A stretch of 35,154 nucleotides of DNA from Pseudomonadota bacterium (GTDB lineage Bacteria > Pseudomonadota > Alphaproteobacteria > Sphingomonadales > Sphingomonadaceae), in NCBI GenBank assembly GCA_023417515.1, contig JAEZFL010000042.1:1-35154 (forward strand). Reading direction: 5' to 3'. This document shows, in pieces, positions 7,345-15,417 of this stretch. Made by a program: the position numbers and the translations under genes. Each line of letters begins with the position of its first letter. Position 1 is the first letter of the stretch. The notes under the pieces are model-generated. The model was given only the letters and a program-made list of their open reading frames with translations. It was not told the origin of the DNA and did not search any database.

Positions 7345-7881
7345 TTATTCGGAAGCCGGGTAATGGAGGCCGTCGGGGTGGCGCTCGGCGCCGGGGGTCA
7401 GCTTGGCCGGGTCGACCCGGGAGTCGCCCATCAGGTGGAAGACCTCGCGGCCTTCGCTGAGCAGATAGTCGGCGACGATCCGGCGGTGGCAGCGCCACCA
7501 CACGGATTCCGCGCACATGATCGCGGTGCGCCTGTCGCGCGACACGTCCTGAAGCTGCGCGAGGCCGGCCCGATATTCGTCCGAAAGGGCGTAATCGGCG
7601 TAATTGTGGAAGCTCTGATTGGTCCAGTAGCCGTTGACCTCCGGCGGGACGTCGCGCTGCTTGCCGCGCAGGCCGCCCAGCGCCTCGATCCGGAGATGGC
7701 CGATCTGCCAGGGCGCGAGCGCGTCGGGAAGCGCGTCGAGATTATAGTCCGGGTTGCGACGCGAGCGCGGCACCGTGCGGATGTCGACGACGAGCTGCAC
7801 CTGGCCGGCGCGCAGAAGGTCGACGAATTCGGAGATCGTCCGGGTCGAATGGCCGATCGTGAAGACGGGAAGGTCGGTCAT
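7345..7881 (-). CDS. DUF488 family protein
   Basis: A 178-aa protein with the DUF488 signature: FTIGHSTRTISEFVDLL at the N-terminus, VVDIRTVPRSRRNPDYN, a central IEALGGLRG, and CAESVWWRCHRRIVADYLL with conserved Cys, Glu and Cys-His. The biochemical role of the family is not established; the conserved Cys/His cluster suggests a catalytic or metal site. Its ATG overlaps the stop of the uracil-DNA glycosylase gene by 4 bases (ATGA), indicating translational coupling with a DNA-repair gene. The gap to folE is 58 bases. Confidence 0.85.
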   Translation of the reverse strand: MTDLPVFTIGHSTRTISEFVDLLRAGQVQLVVDIRTVPRSRRNPDYNLDALPDALAPWQIGHLRIEALGGLRGKQRDVPPEVNGYWTNQSFHNYADYALSDEYRAGLAQLQDVSRDRRTAIMCAESVWWRCHRRIVADYLLSEGREVFHLMGDSRVDPAKLTPGAERHPDGLHYPASE

Positions 7882-8450
7882 CGCAGCGCTCGCTCGACTT
7901 CGGTTCGAAGCGCCGGCAGGACCTCGGCCTCGAACCAGGGATTGCGCTGCGCGAACAGGCGCGAGCGCCACGACGGGTGGGGCAGCGGGAAATATTCGGG
8001 GAGCCAGGACCGGAAATTGCGGACCCGGTCGGTGACCGCCCCTTTGCCGAGGACGTGCTGCTGGGCGTAGCTGCCGACGAGCAGGGTCAGGCGAAGCTCG
8101 CCGAGATGGCGGATGATCGGCTCGCGCCAGCGCGGCGCGCATTCGGGCCGGGGAGGGGCGTCGCCGCCGCTCGAGCGGCCGGGATAGCATAGTCCCATCG
8201 GCAGGATCGCGACCCGCCCTGCGTCGTAGAATTTCTCGCGCGACATGCCGAGCCAGGAGCGCAGCCGCTCGCCGGAATCGTCGTCGAACGGAACGCCCGA
8301 GGCGTGAACCTTGGTGCCCGGCGCCTGGCTGGTGATCAGGATTCGCGCGGTCGGCGACAGCTGGAAGACCGGCCGCGGGCCGAGCGGGAGCACGTCCGCG
8401 CAGGCGCGGCACGCGCGCACTTGCTCGGCCAGGGCTTCGAACCGGTCCAT
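7878..8450 (-). CDS. Uracil-DNA glycosylase family protein with predicted 4Fe-4S cluster
   Basis: Base-excision repair enzyme of the uracil-DNA glycosylase superfamily. With the ATG complementary to 8448-8450 it is 190 aa. Motif A appears as SQAPGTKVHASGVPF and the second active-site motif as PLPHPSWRS (HPS). Four cysteines at residues 14, 17, 88 and 104 reproduce the CxxC plus 16-residue-spaced pair of iron-sulfur (family 4 type) enzymes. An upstream ATG at 8519 would add a non-conserved tail, so I did not use it. It leads a minus-strand series with DUF488 (4-base overlap), folE, sigma and folA; the divergent Rieske reductase starts 111 bases away. The precise substrate (uracil or other base) is unknown. 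Confidence 0.82.
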   Translation of the reverse strand: MDRFEALAEQVRACRACADVLPLGPRPVFQLSPTARILITSQAPGTKVHASGVPFDDDSGERLRSWLGMSREKFYDAGRVAILPMGLCYPGRSSGGDAPPRPECAPRWREPIIRHLGELRLTLLVGSYAQQHVLGKGAVTDRVRNFRSWLPEYFPLPHPSWRSRLFAQRNPWFEAEVLPALRTEVERALR

Positions 8451-8561
8451 GACTAGCAAATGGGGCTGGAGGACGCGGGTTCCAGGGTCGCGCCGGGAAC
8501 CATGGCCGCCGAGCGGCATCCAAGGCTATGAGCAAGGGGCTCAGGCGGCGCGGAGGAAATC

Positions 8562-10127
8562 ATGGCCGAAAGTGCACCACCGACGGGTCCGGATCTGTCG
8601 CGAGGCGTGAAGCTGAGCGACGTGCCGGCGGAGGGAATGCTCGCCGGCCATGTCGCGGGAGAGCCGGTGATCCTGTCGCTCCACGACGGCGAGCTGTTCG
8701 CGGTGGGAGGGGCGTGCACCCATTATGGCGCCCCGCTCGCCGAAGGGCTGGCGGTCGGCGACACGGTCCGCTGCCCCTGGCACCATGCCTGCTTCAGCCT
8801 GCGCAGCGGAATCGCGCTGAAGGCCCCCGCCTTCGCGCCGCTGCAGCGGTGGAAGGTCGAGCGCGACGGGGACAAAGTCTTCGTGCGCGCCAGGGATGAC
8901 GAAGAGTCGCCGCCGGCACACGCGCGGTCCGCCCCTGACCGGATCGTCCCCGACCGAATCGTCATCGTCGGCGGCGGCGCGGCCGGCTTCGCAGCAGCCG
9001 AGATGCTCGTGCGGCTGGGCTATTCGGGCTCGCTGACCATGTTGAGCGACGATGTCGACGCGCCCTATGACCGGCCCAACATCTCCAAGGACTATCTCGC
9101 CGGAACCGCCCCGGAGGAGTGGATCCCGCTTCAGGGGCCGGACTGGTATCGCGACCGCGGCATCGACCTCAGGCTCGGCGTGCGGGTCGCCGGAATCGAT
9201 ACCGGCAAGCGCCAGGTCCGGCTCGAAGGCGGCGAGGCGGTCGGCTTCGACGCCTTGCTGATCGCCACCGGCGCGGAGCCGGTCCGCCCGCCGGTCCCCG
9301 GCTTCGACCGCGCGAACGTCCATGTGCTGAGGTCGCTGGCCGACTCGCGCGCGATCATCGCCGCGGCCGGAAGCGCCGCGACGGCCGTCGTCATCGGCGC
9401 GAGCTTCATCGGCCTGGAAGCGGCGGCGTCGCTGAGGGCGCGCGGCCTCGATGTGCATGTCGTCGCGCCCGGCCGGGTGCCGATGGCGAAGGTACTCGGT
9501 CCCGAGATCGGAGCGTTCGTACGTGCGCTTCACGAGCGCGAAGGCGTGACGTTCCACCTCGGCCATACCGCGTCCGGCTTCGACGGGACGTCGCTGATCC
9601 TCGACGACGGCAGCTCGATCGACACCGATGTCGTGATCCTGGGGACCGGGGTCCGGCCGCGTATCGAGCTGGCTGAGGCGGCCGGACTCGCGACCGATGA
9701 CGGCATCCTCGTGGACGCCTATCTCGAAACCGATGTGCCGGGCATCTACGCGGCCGGCGACGTCGCCAACCATCCCTATCGCCACGGCGACCGCGCGCGA
9801 ATCGAGCATTGGGTGGTCGCCCAGCGCCAGGGGCAGGCCGCCGCCCGCAACATGCTCGGCGAGCGGACCCCGTTCGTCGACGTGCCGTTCTTCTGGAGCC
9901 GCCATTACGACTCCGCGATCCTCTATGTCGGCCATGCGCGGTCGTGGGACGATCTGGCGGTGGACGGCTCCGTGGCCGACGGCGACTGCACGGTGCGCTT
10001 CTATGAAGGCGGTGTTCTCAAGGCTTCGGCGTCGATCGGCCGGGCGCGGGAGAATCTGTGCGAGGAGCTGCTGCTGGAGCACAGCGAGGCGTCAGCGTCC
10101 GTGCCGGCGCCTCCGCTTCACGCGTGA
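8562..10127 (+). CDS. Rieske-domain FAD/NAD(P)H reductase (AIFM3-like)
   Basis: A 521-aa fusion of an N-terminal Rieske [2Fe-2S] domain and a pyridine nucleotide-disulfide reductase. The cluster ligands are C52 and H54 (ACTHYGAPL) and C71 and H74 (CPWHHACF). The FAD-binding GGGAAGFAAAEML is near residue 137, the NAD(P)-binding VVIGASFIGLEAAASL near 283, and the second FAD motif is IYAAGDVANHPY. Proteins of this build pass electrons from NAD(P)H through FAD, either to an attached or a partner ferredoxin; vertebrate AIFM3 has the same order. GGAGG stands 7 bases before the ATG. No partner oxygenase is nearby, so the acceptor is unknown. Confidence 0.9.
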   Translation: MAESAPPTGPDLSRGVKLSDVPAEGMLAGHVAGEPVILSLHDGELFAVGGACTHYGAPLAEGLAVGDTVRCPWHHACFSLRSGIALKAPAFAPLQRWKVERDGDKVFVRARDDEESPPAHARSAPDRIVPDRIVIVGGGAAGFAAAEMLVRLGYSGSLTMLSDDVDAPYDRPNISKDYLAGTAPEEWIPLQGPDWYRDRGIDLRLGVRVAGIDTGKRQVRLEGGEAVGFDALLIATGAEPVRPPVPGFDRANVHVLRSLADSRAIIAAAGSAATAVVIGASFIGLEAAASLRARGLDVHVVAPGRVPMAKVLGPEIGAFVRALHEREGVTFHLGHTASGFDGTSLILDDGSSIDTDVVILGTGVRPRIELAEAAGLATDDGILVDAYLETDVPGIYAAGDVANHPYRHGDRARIEHWVVAQRQGQAAARNMLGERTPFVDVPFFWSRHYDSAILYVGHARSWDDLAVDGSVADGDCTVRFYEGGVLKASASIGRARENLCEELLLEHSEASASVPAPPLHA

Positions 10128-10209
10128 ACGGCGATTAGCGCACCTCCAGGCCGAAGGGTTGGTGGCGGTGCTCGCGCCGCGCGAGCCTGCGGCTCGCCCC
10201 CACCCCTGG

Positions 10210-10231
10210 CCCCTCCCCTTAAGGGGAGGGG
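10210..10231. terminator. Perfect palindrome between convergent genes
   Basis: A perfect 22-base palindrome built from CCCCTCCCCTT and its complement, placed between the converging Rieske reductase and MreB-like genes. It is a plausible bidirectional terminator, or another copy of the CCCCTCCC palindrome family. There is no U-tract, so factor-independent termination is uncertain. Confidence 0.6.
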
Positions 10232-10243
10232 TTGATCTGAGTT

Positions 10244-11275
10244 TCAGGCGACGGAGCGGAGGTTGCTCGAGAGGCGGCCTTCCTCGATGCCGCGCTGGAG
10301 CCCGGCCGCCACCGTGCCGAGCGGCGCTTCGGCGATCGTCGCGGCGATCCCGGAGCTCGCTGCGATTCGGTCGGCGAGCAGGGCGGTCATCGCGCCGCCG
10401 CCGGTCAGGGTGATGCCATCCTCGAAAATGTCCTCGGACAGTTCCGGCGGAGTCTCGCTGAGCGCCTCCCGGACGGCGGTGACGATCTGATCGGCATGCT
10501 TGTTCCACACGCCGAGAAGCTCGGCCGGGGACATCGACAGCTCGCGCGGCAGCCCGGACGCGGCATCCATTCCGCGGACCTCGACGGGCGCGGGGTCGCC
10601 GCCGGCAAGCACGTCCGAAAGCCTGAGCTTCAGGGCCTCGGCGGAGGCGGTGCCGATGTGAAAGCGATGCTTCAGATGAAGATAGTCGGTCAGCGACTGG
10701 TCGAGCGCGTCGCCGCCGCCCCTGACGGACTGGGAGACGCAGATCCCGCCCAGCGAGATCACCGCGATCTCGGTGGTTCCGGCCCCGCAATCGATGACCA
10801 TGCGCGCGCGGGCGTCGTCGATCTCGAAGCCGAGGCCGAGGGCCGCGAGAAGCGGCTCGGGCACCAGCTCCGGATCGGCGAAGCCGGCGTCGATCGCTGC
10901 AGTGGACAAGGCGCGCCGCTCGGCCTGGGTCGCGTCGGCGGGGACTCCGATCGCCGGGCGCAGGCGGCCGAGCATGGAGCGCGGCCGAACCGCCCGCCGG
11001 ACGAAGGCAAGCAGCTCGCGCGCCGCTGCCATGTCGCTGAGCACGCCGCTGCGCAGCGGGTGGATGATCTTGAGCGGCTTGGCGACCTTGCCGACATAGC
11101 TGTGGGCCAGCGCGCCGGCAGCGACGAAGCGCGGCACGGCGTCATAGGCCTGGAAGCAGCAGATGGACGGCTGGTCGAGGACGATTCCGGAGCCCGGGAC
11201 GACGGCAAGGGTGTTGGCCGTGCCCAGATCGATACCGAGGTCCAACCTGCGCTGCGACATATTAGGGAATCTCAT
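10244..11275 (-). CDS. MreB-like actin-fold protein
   Basis: A 343-aa member of the MreB/Hsp70 actin fold. Phosphate 1 is DLGIDLGTANTL, phosphate 2 MVIDCGAGTTEIAVISLGG, and the adenosine loop ITLTGGGAMTALLADRI, so all three ATP-site motifs are present. Length matches MreB (about 345 aa), yet several blocks diverge, for example AVPRFVAAGALAHSYVGK in place of the usual AVGDEAKKM-type stretch. No mreC, mreD or pbp2 follow, so this is probably a paralogue rather than the main rod-shape MreB. The ATG at 11275 is used; an in-frame ATG five codons later (11260, MSQRRLDLG) is equally plausible. Cellular role beyond filament-forming ATPase is inference. Confidence 0.8.
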   Translation of the reverse strand: MRFPNMSQRRLDLGIDLGTANTLAVVPGSGIVLDQPSICCFQAYDAVPRFVAAGALAHSYVGKVAKPLKIIHPLRSGVLSDMAAARELLAFVRRAVRPRSMLGRLRPAIGVPADATQAERRALSTAAIDAGFADPELVPEPLLAALGLGFEIDDARARMVIDCGAGTTEIAVISLGGICVSQSVRGGGDALDQSLTDYLHLKHRFHIGTASAEALKLRLSDVLAGGDPAPVEVRGMDAASGLPRELSMSPAELLGVWNKHADQIVTAVREALSETPPELSEDIFEDGITLTGGGAMTALLADRIAASSGIAATIAEAPLGTVAAGLQRGIEEGRLSSNLRSVA

Positions 11276-11355
11276 GATCGCCTGCGCTTAGCAGGTGCGA
11301 GAGGGCTCCGCCATGGTCCCGGCGACGAGTTCGGGCGAGGCGCGGTGAGAAGGCG

Positions 11356-12222
11356 TCACGCCGCGCTGGGCGGAGGATCGTCGGGACCGTCTGGCGCCGG
11401 CGGGCGGCCGGGCGCGCTGCTGCGGATATTGTCGTTGGCGACGGCGGCGAACCTGGCCTTGCCGCCGGCGATGGCGGTGAGGCGGCGCGCGCCGGGACGA
11501 ATCGGCCTCCGGCCGAGCGCGAGGCTGACGACGTGGACGAGCGACTCCTCCGTCGGCCGCGGGGCGGCGGTGACCCTCAAGGCGGGGAGATGACGAAGCT
11601 CGGCGGCGCAGGCCTCCGAGATGCAGAAGACCCGGCCCGACCAATTGTAGGCGGCGACCAGCTCCGCGACCCGCCGCGCTGCTTTCGGCGAATGGACGAG
11701 GATGGAGTCGAGCCGCGGCAGCGCGCCGATGGCTCGGCCGAGATCCGCATCTCCCACCGGGCGCGAGCGATAGACCACCTGCCGGGTCGCCTCGTAGCCC
11801 GACATTTCGAGATAGACTCGAAGGTCCCCGGCGGGCTGTTCGGCGCTGAAATGGACGACATGGGCCGGCCTCGCCAGGGTCGTGACGATCAGCTTCTGGA
11901 GATCGGTGACGTCGCCCTTTGCCGACCGGACGTCGCGATAGCCCGCCCCGAGCGCGGCGCGGCCGGTATGATCGCCGACCGTGTAGACCGGAACCTGCGT
12001 CCAGTCGTCGCGGAACCTGTGGTGGCTGACGCCGTGCCCGCTGGTGAAGACGATCGCGTCCGGCGGAGCGACCGGGACCGACGGCTCGACGCGCTCGATG
12101 TCCAGGACCGGCACCTTGATGACTTTGTGGCCGAGCGAGCGCAGCCGCCGCTCGGTCAGGCGGTTGTCCGGCGCCGACCGGGTCACCCACAGGAGGCGCG
12201 GCTCGAAGCCCATCGCGCTCAT
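11356..12222 (-). CDS. Uroporphyrinogen-III synthase (HemD)-fold protein
   Basis: A 288-aa protein matching the two-lobed HemD fold: LLWVTRSAPDNRLTERRLRS at the N-terminus, AIVFTSGHGV, VYTVGDHTGRAALGAGYRDV, VVHFSAEQPAGDL, VYRSRPV and LDSILVHSPKAARRV, ending in a long proline-rich tail (from about residue 250). HemD cyclises hydroxymethylbilane in heme synthesis. The start is the ATG complementary to 12220-12222, overlapping the upstream stop by 4 bases. The gene is not beside hemC and instead sits with a Rnk-like gene, so a role other than, or in addition to, heme synthesis is possible. Whether another hemD exists elsewhere cannot be judged here. Confidence 0.7.
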   Translation of the reverse strand: MSAMGFEPRLLWVTRSAPDNRLTERRLRSLGHKVIKVPVLDIERVEPSVPVAPPDAIVFTSGHGVSHHRFRDDWTQVPVYTVGDHTGRAALGAGYRDVRSAKGDVTDLQKLIVTTLARPAHVVHFSAEQPAGDLRVYLEMSGYEATRQVVYRSRPVGDADLGRAIGALPRLDSILVHSPKAARRVAELVAAYNWSGRVFCISEACAAELRHLPALRVTAAPRPTEESLVHVVSLALGRRPIRPGARRLTAIAGGKARFAAVANDNIRSSAPGRPPAPDGPDDPPPSAA

Positions 12223-12704
12223 CCCCCGGCCGCGCTGCGCATCATCGGTGCCGCCGCGCGGTTGTCGACCCTGGAGACGTAGAGATCGCAGAAGCTGCCT
12301 TTCTCGTTCGGCCACAGGATCGCCTGGCCGGCGCGCATGCCGATCAGGCCCGCGCCGAGGAGCGTCGCGATGCTGAGGCCGTCGTCCGGCTGGTGGGGGG
12401 AGGGGTGGACGAGCTGGCGCGACTGTGGAGCGCTGCCGTCATTGGTGAATTCGACATGGCTGTTCATCGCCACCGTCTCCGCCTCGATCTCCTCGGTCGG
12501 AAGCACGGTGGCGAGCCGAAGCTTGCGCAGCAGGAGGCAGGAGACGATGTCGTCGTCGAGCGCCAGCGCGAGCGTTCGAAGATAGTGGACCTCGTTCTCG
12601 CTGATATGCAGCTCGGCGCTGCTGTGGAGCGCCGCCCAGATTCCGCTCAGGCTGTCGGCGAGGGTCATCTGCGGGCTTGGTTCCATAACCGGCAGTCCCG
12701 TCAA
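12219..12704 (-). CDS. Rnk / GreA-C-terminal-domain-like protein
   Basis: A 161-aa protein whose C-terminal part (about residues 60-135) resembles the FKBP-like domain shared by Rnk and the C-terminus of GreA/GreB: LRLATVLPTEEIEAETVAMN, SHVEFTNDG, then DDGLSIATLLGAGLIGMRAG and AILWP. Rnk family members bind RNA polymerase or modulate nucleotide pools; they lack the GreA cleavage coiled coil, as this one does. Start and stop overlap the neighbouring genes by 4 bases each, so it is the middle of a three-gene operon. An ATG seven codons downstream is an alternative start. Confidence 0.72.
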   Translation of the reverse strand: MTGLPVMEPSPQMTLADSLSGIWAALHSSAELHISENEVHYLRTLALALDDDIVSCLLLRKLRLATVLPTEEIEAETVAMNSHVEFTNDGSAPQSRQLVHPSPHQPDDGLSIATLLGAGLIGMRAGQAILWPNEKGSFCDLYVSRVDNRAAAPMMRSAAGG

Positions 12705-12925
12705 TGCACGCTGGGCGTCGGCGCTTCGACGCCCCGGACTCCGCGCAGCCGGACGATCTGGGCAACGCGCTGAGCCATCGCCTTGGCGCGCGGGAAGGTC
12801 TTGCCCTCGAGCTGGAGGAAGTCGGGATCGGAGGAAAAGAAGCGGTAGCCGCCGGGGACCTTGACCGCGATCCCAACGACTTTCTTGTCGGCTTCGACGA
12901 CAAATCGATCGGCCATGTCGGACAT
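12701..12925 (-). CDS. Small conserved-looking protein of unknown function
   Basis: A 74-aa protein starting at the ATG complementary to 12923-12925, with GAGGAG 8 bases upstream. It contains a compact beta-rich stretch, VVEADKKVVGIAVKVPGGYR, then FFSSDPDF and a basic helix MAQRVAQIVRLRG. I do not recognise the family. A longer frame is open upstream to 13090, but the good ribosome-binding site favours this start. Its stop overlaps the start of the Rnk-like gene by 4 bases, making it the first gene of the three-gene operon and presumably just downstream of the promoter. Confidence 0.65.
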   Translation of the reverse strand: MSDMADRFVVEADKKVVGIAVKVPGGYRFFSSDPDFLQLEGKTFPRAKAMAQRVAQIVRLRGVRGVEAPTPSVH

Positions 12926-13239
12926 GTGCAGCTCCTCAGCGATTAAAGACCGAACGCGAGGATGTGATCGGCGATCACCGGCCGCACGACGGCGGCTCGT
13001 TCCCCGGGTTCTGCGGAAGACGGCTGCTCTGGATCGGGCAGCCGGCACGGGGCTTCCGCCCCTTGCGCGCGCTAGGCCATGGGCGCCCAAGCGGGGGGCG
13101 TCGACCTAGCGCCTAAGGTCGTGCGGTGCTGCTGCCCGGGTGAAGCTCCGGATGCCCGATCTGGACGTTCCTTGCCATGGCTCGACTATGGGGGCGGCCC
13201 CGGCGAAGTCAAGTTGAGCGCCCCCGCCCGGCGGGGCGG
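12926..13239. other. Intergenic region between thyA and the small-protein operon
   Basis: This 314-base gap holds no convincing gene. It should contain the promoter of the minus-strand operon starting at 12925. A possible -35 TTGACT (complement of 13207-13212) and -10-like ATAGTC (complement of 13184-13189) are spaced by 17 bases. Just after this candidate is a 21-codon minus-strand frame (MARNVQIGHPEL...) that I cannot support as a gene. An 8-base inverted repeat is listed separately. Confidence 0.4.
13069..13112. repeat. Inverted repeat GCGCTAGG / CCTAGCGC
   Basis: Perfect 8-base arms at 13069-13076 and 13105-13112 with a 28-base GC-rich loop. It sits between the candidate promoter and the first gene of the small-protein operon, so it would be in the leader RNA. 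It could be an operator, an attenuator or chance. Confidence 0.4.
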
Positions 13240-14136
13240 TCAGACGGCGACGTCGCCCTGGATCGAGGGATGGGGATCGTAGCCGGCGACCTCGAAATCC
13301 TCGATCCGGTAATCGTCGATGGAAGGCGCCTGGCGGAGCAGCTTCATGGTCGGAAGCGGACGTGGCTCGCGGGCGATCTGGGCGCGGACCTGGTCGACAT
13401 GGTTGAGGTAGATGTGAACGTCGCCGCCGACCCAGACGAGCTCGCCCGGGGTGAGGCCGGCCTGCTGGGCGAGCATGTGGACGAGGGCCGCGCCGCCGGT
13501 GAAGTTGAACGGGGCGCCGAGGAACAGGTCGCAGGAGCGCTGGAAGATGAGGCAGCTCAGCTCGCGGCGGGAATTGACATGGAACTGATAGACCATGTGG
13601 CAGGGCGGAAGCGCCATCTGGCCGATCTCGGGGACGTTCCAGGCGTGGAAAAGCATTCGCCGGCTGGCAGGGTTGGTCTTCAGGGTCTCGATCAGGGTGG
13701 CGATCTGGTCGTGCTCCCGGCCCTGCGCATCGAGCCAGCGGCGCCACTGCTTGCCATAGACCGGGCCGAGCTCGCCCCACCTGGCGGCGAAATCGTCGTC
13801 GGCGAGGATCCGGGCCTCGAAGGCCTCCTGGGCGATGTCCTCGCCGGTCGCCTCGCGATATCTGGCGAGCGGCCAGTCGGACCAGATGCGGACATTCTGC
13901 TCGAGCAGCTGGCGGATGTTGGTGCCGCCGGTGAGGAACCACAGCATCTCCTTGACCGCGGTCTTCCAATAGACCCGCTTGGTAGTGAGGATCGGCACCT
14001 GGCCGCCCGAGAGGTCGAAGCGGAGGAGCTCGCCGAACAGCGACTTCGTGCCGATTCCGGTGCGGTCGATGCGCTCGTCACCCTTGTCCAGGACTCGGGC
14101 GAGAAGGTCGAGATATTGCCGTTCGGGATGCGCCAT
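13240..14136 (-). CDS. thyA: Thymidylate synthase
   Basis: Methylates dUMP to dTMP using methylene-tetrahydrofolate, yielding dihydrofolate for FolA. The 298-aa protein has DRTGIGTKSLFG near the N-terminus, the catalytic C179 in MALPPCHMVYQF, the phosphate-binding RSCDLFLGAPFN, and GGDVHIYLNHVDQV. Where most ThyA proteins read FNIASYALL, this one reads FNFTGGAALV, an odd but tolerable change next to the conserved Asn. Length is between short (264 aa) and long (about 316 aa) forms. The start is ATG at 14136. It is a stand-alone gene divergent from the thiolase, with folA and folE in the same window. Confidence 0.96.
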   Translation of the reverse strand: MAHPERQYLDLLARVLDKGDERIDRTGIGTKSLFGELLRFDLSGGQVPILTTKRVYWKTAVKEMLWFLTGGTNIRQLLEQNVRIWSDWPLARYREATGEDIAQEAFEARILADDDFAARWGELGPVYGKQWRRWLDAQGREHDQIATLIETLKTNPASRRMLFHAWNVPEIGQMALPPCHMVYQFHVNSRRELSCLIFQRSCDLFLGAPFNFTGGAALVHMLAQQAGLTPGELVWVGGDVHIYLNHVDQVRAQIAREPRPLPTMKLLRQAPSIDDYRIEDFEVAGYDPHPSIQGDVAV

Positions 14137-14239
14137 GGCCCCGTCCTATTGGCGGCGCGGGCGGGGGACAAGGCGGGGCCGGGCTGGCCCTTGCCCGCTC
14201 ATGTTCCTAAGTGGCTGGGAAAGCGAAAAGGAGCGGGTG

Positions 14240-15409
14240 ATGGGTGAAGCTTATATCGTCGCGGCGTGCCGGACGGCGGGCGGGCGCAGGGGCGGCCGGC
14301 TGGCCGGCTGGCATCCGGTCGACATGGCCGCGGCGGTGCTGGACGCGGCGGTGGAGCGGAGCGGGATCGATCCGGCCGCGGTCGACGACGTCATCATGGG
14401 CTGCGTCAGCCAGGGCGGCGAGCAGGGCTTCCAGGTCGGCCGCAACGCGGTGCTCGCGTCCAAGCTTCCGCAGCATGTGCCGGCGGTGACCGTGGACCGC
14501 CAGTGCGGCAGCTCGCAGCAGTCGATCCACTTCGCCGCTCAGGCGGTGATGAGCGGGACCCAGGACGTGGTCATCGCCGCGGGGGTCGAGAGCATGACCC
14601 GGGTGCCGATGGGATCGACGGTGATGCTGTTCATGAAGGAGGGCTTAGGCGGCCCCAAGTCGCCGGGGCAGGAGGCCAAATATCCGGGCGTCCAGTTCAG
14701 CCAGTTCATCGGCGCCGAGATGATCGCGAAGAAGTGGGGCTATGACCGCGAGGCGCTCGACCGCTACGCACTCGCCAGCCACGAGCGCGCCATTGCGGCG
14801 ACCCGGCGCGGCGACTTCGGCGACGAGATCGTTGCGCTGGAGGTGGACGGTCCGGACGGCAAAGAGATGCATGAACAGGACGAGGGCATCCGCTTCGACG
14901 CCACCTATGAGGGGATCGCTTCCGTCAAGTTGCTCAATCCCGACGGAGTCATCTCCGCCGCCAATGCCAGCCAGATCTGCGACGGCGCCAGCGCGGTGAT
15001 GATCGCTTCGGCCGCGGCGGTGAAGGCGCACGGGCTGACCCCGCTGGCGCGGATCCACAACCTCACGGTCACCGCGGGCGACCCGGTGATCATGCTGGAG
15101 GAGCCGCTCTACGCCACCGACCGGGCGCTTCAGCGGGCCGGCATGGGCATCGGCGACATCGACCTGTTCGAGGTCAACGAGGCGTTCGCCCCGGTACCGC
15201 TCGCCTGGCTCCAGCACACCGGCGCCGACCCGGAACGGCTCAACGTCAATGGCGGGGCGATCGCGCTCGGCCATCCGCTCGGGGCGTCGGGCGCCAAGCT
15301 GATGGCGACCCTGGTCCACGCTCTGCGCAGGCGCGGCAAGAGGTGGGGCCTTCAGACCATGTGCGAAGGCGGCGGCACCGCCAACGTGACCATCGTCGAG
15401 GCGCTCTAA
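14240..15409 (+). CDS. Acetyl-CoA acetyltransferase / thiolase family protein
   Basis: A 389-aa thiolase. Catalytic residues are C89 (VDRQCGSSQQS), H345 (GGAIALGHPLGASGAK) and C375 (TMCEGGGTAN). It catalyses condensation or thiolytic cleavage of acyl-CoA in fatty-acid or polyhydroxyalkanoate metabolism. The N-terminus EAYIVAACRTAGGRRGGRL and the FMKEGLGGPKSPG insertion are like the steroid/long-chain thiolase subgroup, so degradation is as likely as acetoacetyl-CoA synthesis. AAGGAG lies 7 bases before the ATG. No other beta-oxidation gene is adjacent, so substrate length is not known. Confidence 0.92.
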   Translation: MGEAYIVAACRTAGGRRGGRLAGWHPVDMAAAVLDAAVERSGIDPAAVDDVIMGCVSQGGEQGFQVGRNAVLASKLPQHVPAVTVDRQCGSSQQSIHFAAQAVMSGTQDVVIAAGVESMTRVPMGSTVMLFMKEGLGGPKSPGQEAKYPGVQFSQFIGAEMIAKKWGYDREALDRYALASHERAIAATRRGDFGDEIVALEVDGPDGKEMHEQDEGIRFDATYEGIASVKLLNPDGVISAANASQICDGASAVMIASAAAVKAHGLTPLARIHNLTVTAGDPVIMLEEPLYATDRALQRAGMGIGDIDLFEVNEAFAPVPLAWLQHTGADPERLNVNGGAIALGHPLGASGAKLMATLVHALRRRGKRWGLQTMCEGGGTANVTIVEAL

Positions 15410-15417
15410 ACCTCCGC

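Noticed and set aside
8541..10082. A 513-codon open frame on the minus strand opposite the Rieske reductase
   Set aside because: It mirrors the codon pattern of the real gene, has Asp/Arg/Gly-rich random composition, and shows no family motif.
13146..13182. Short leader-peptide gene (21 codons) upstream of the small-protein operon
   Set aside because: No ribosome-binding site and no codon run suggestive of attenuation; it could be chance.
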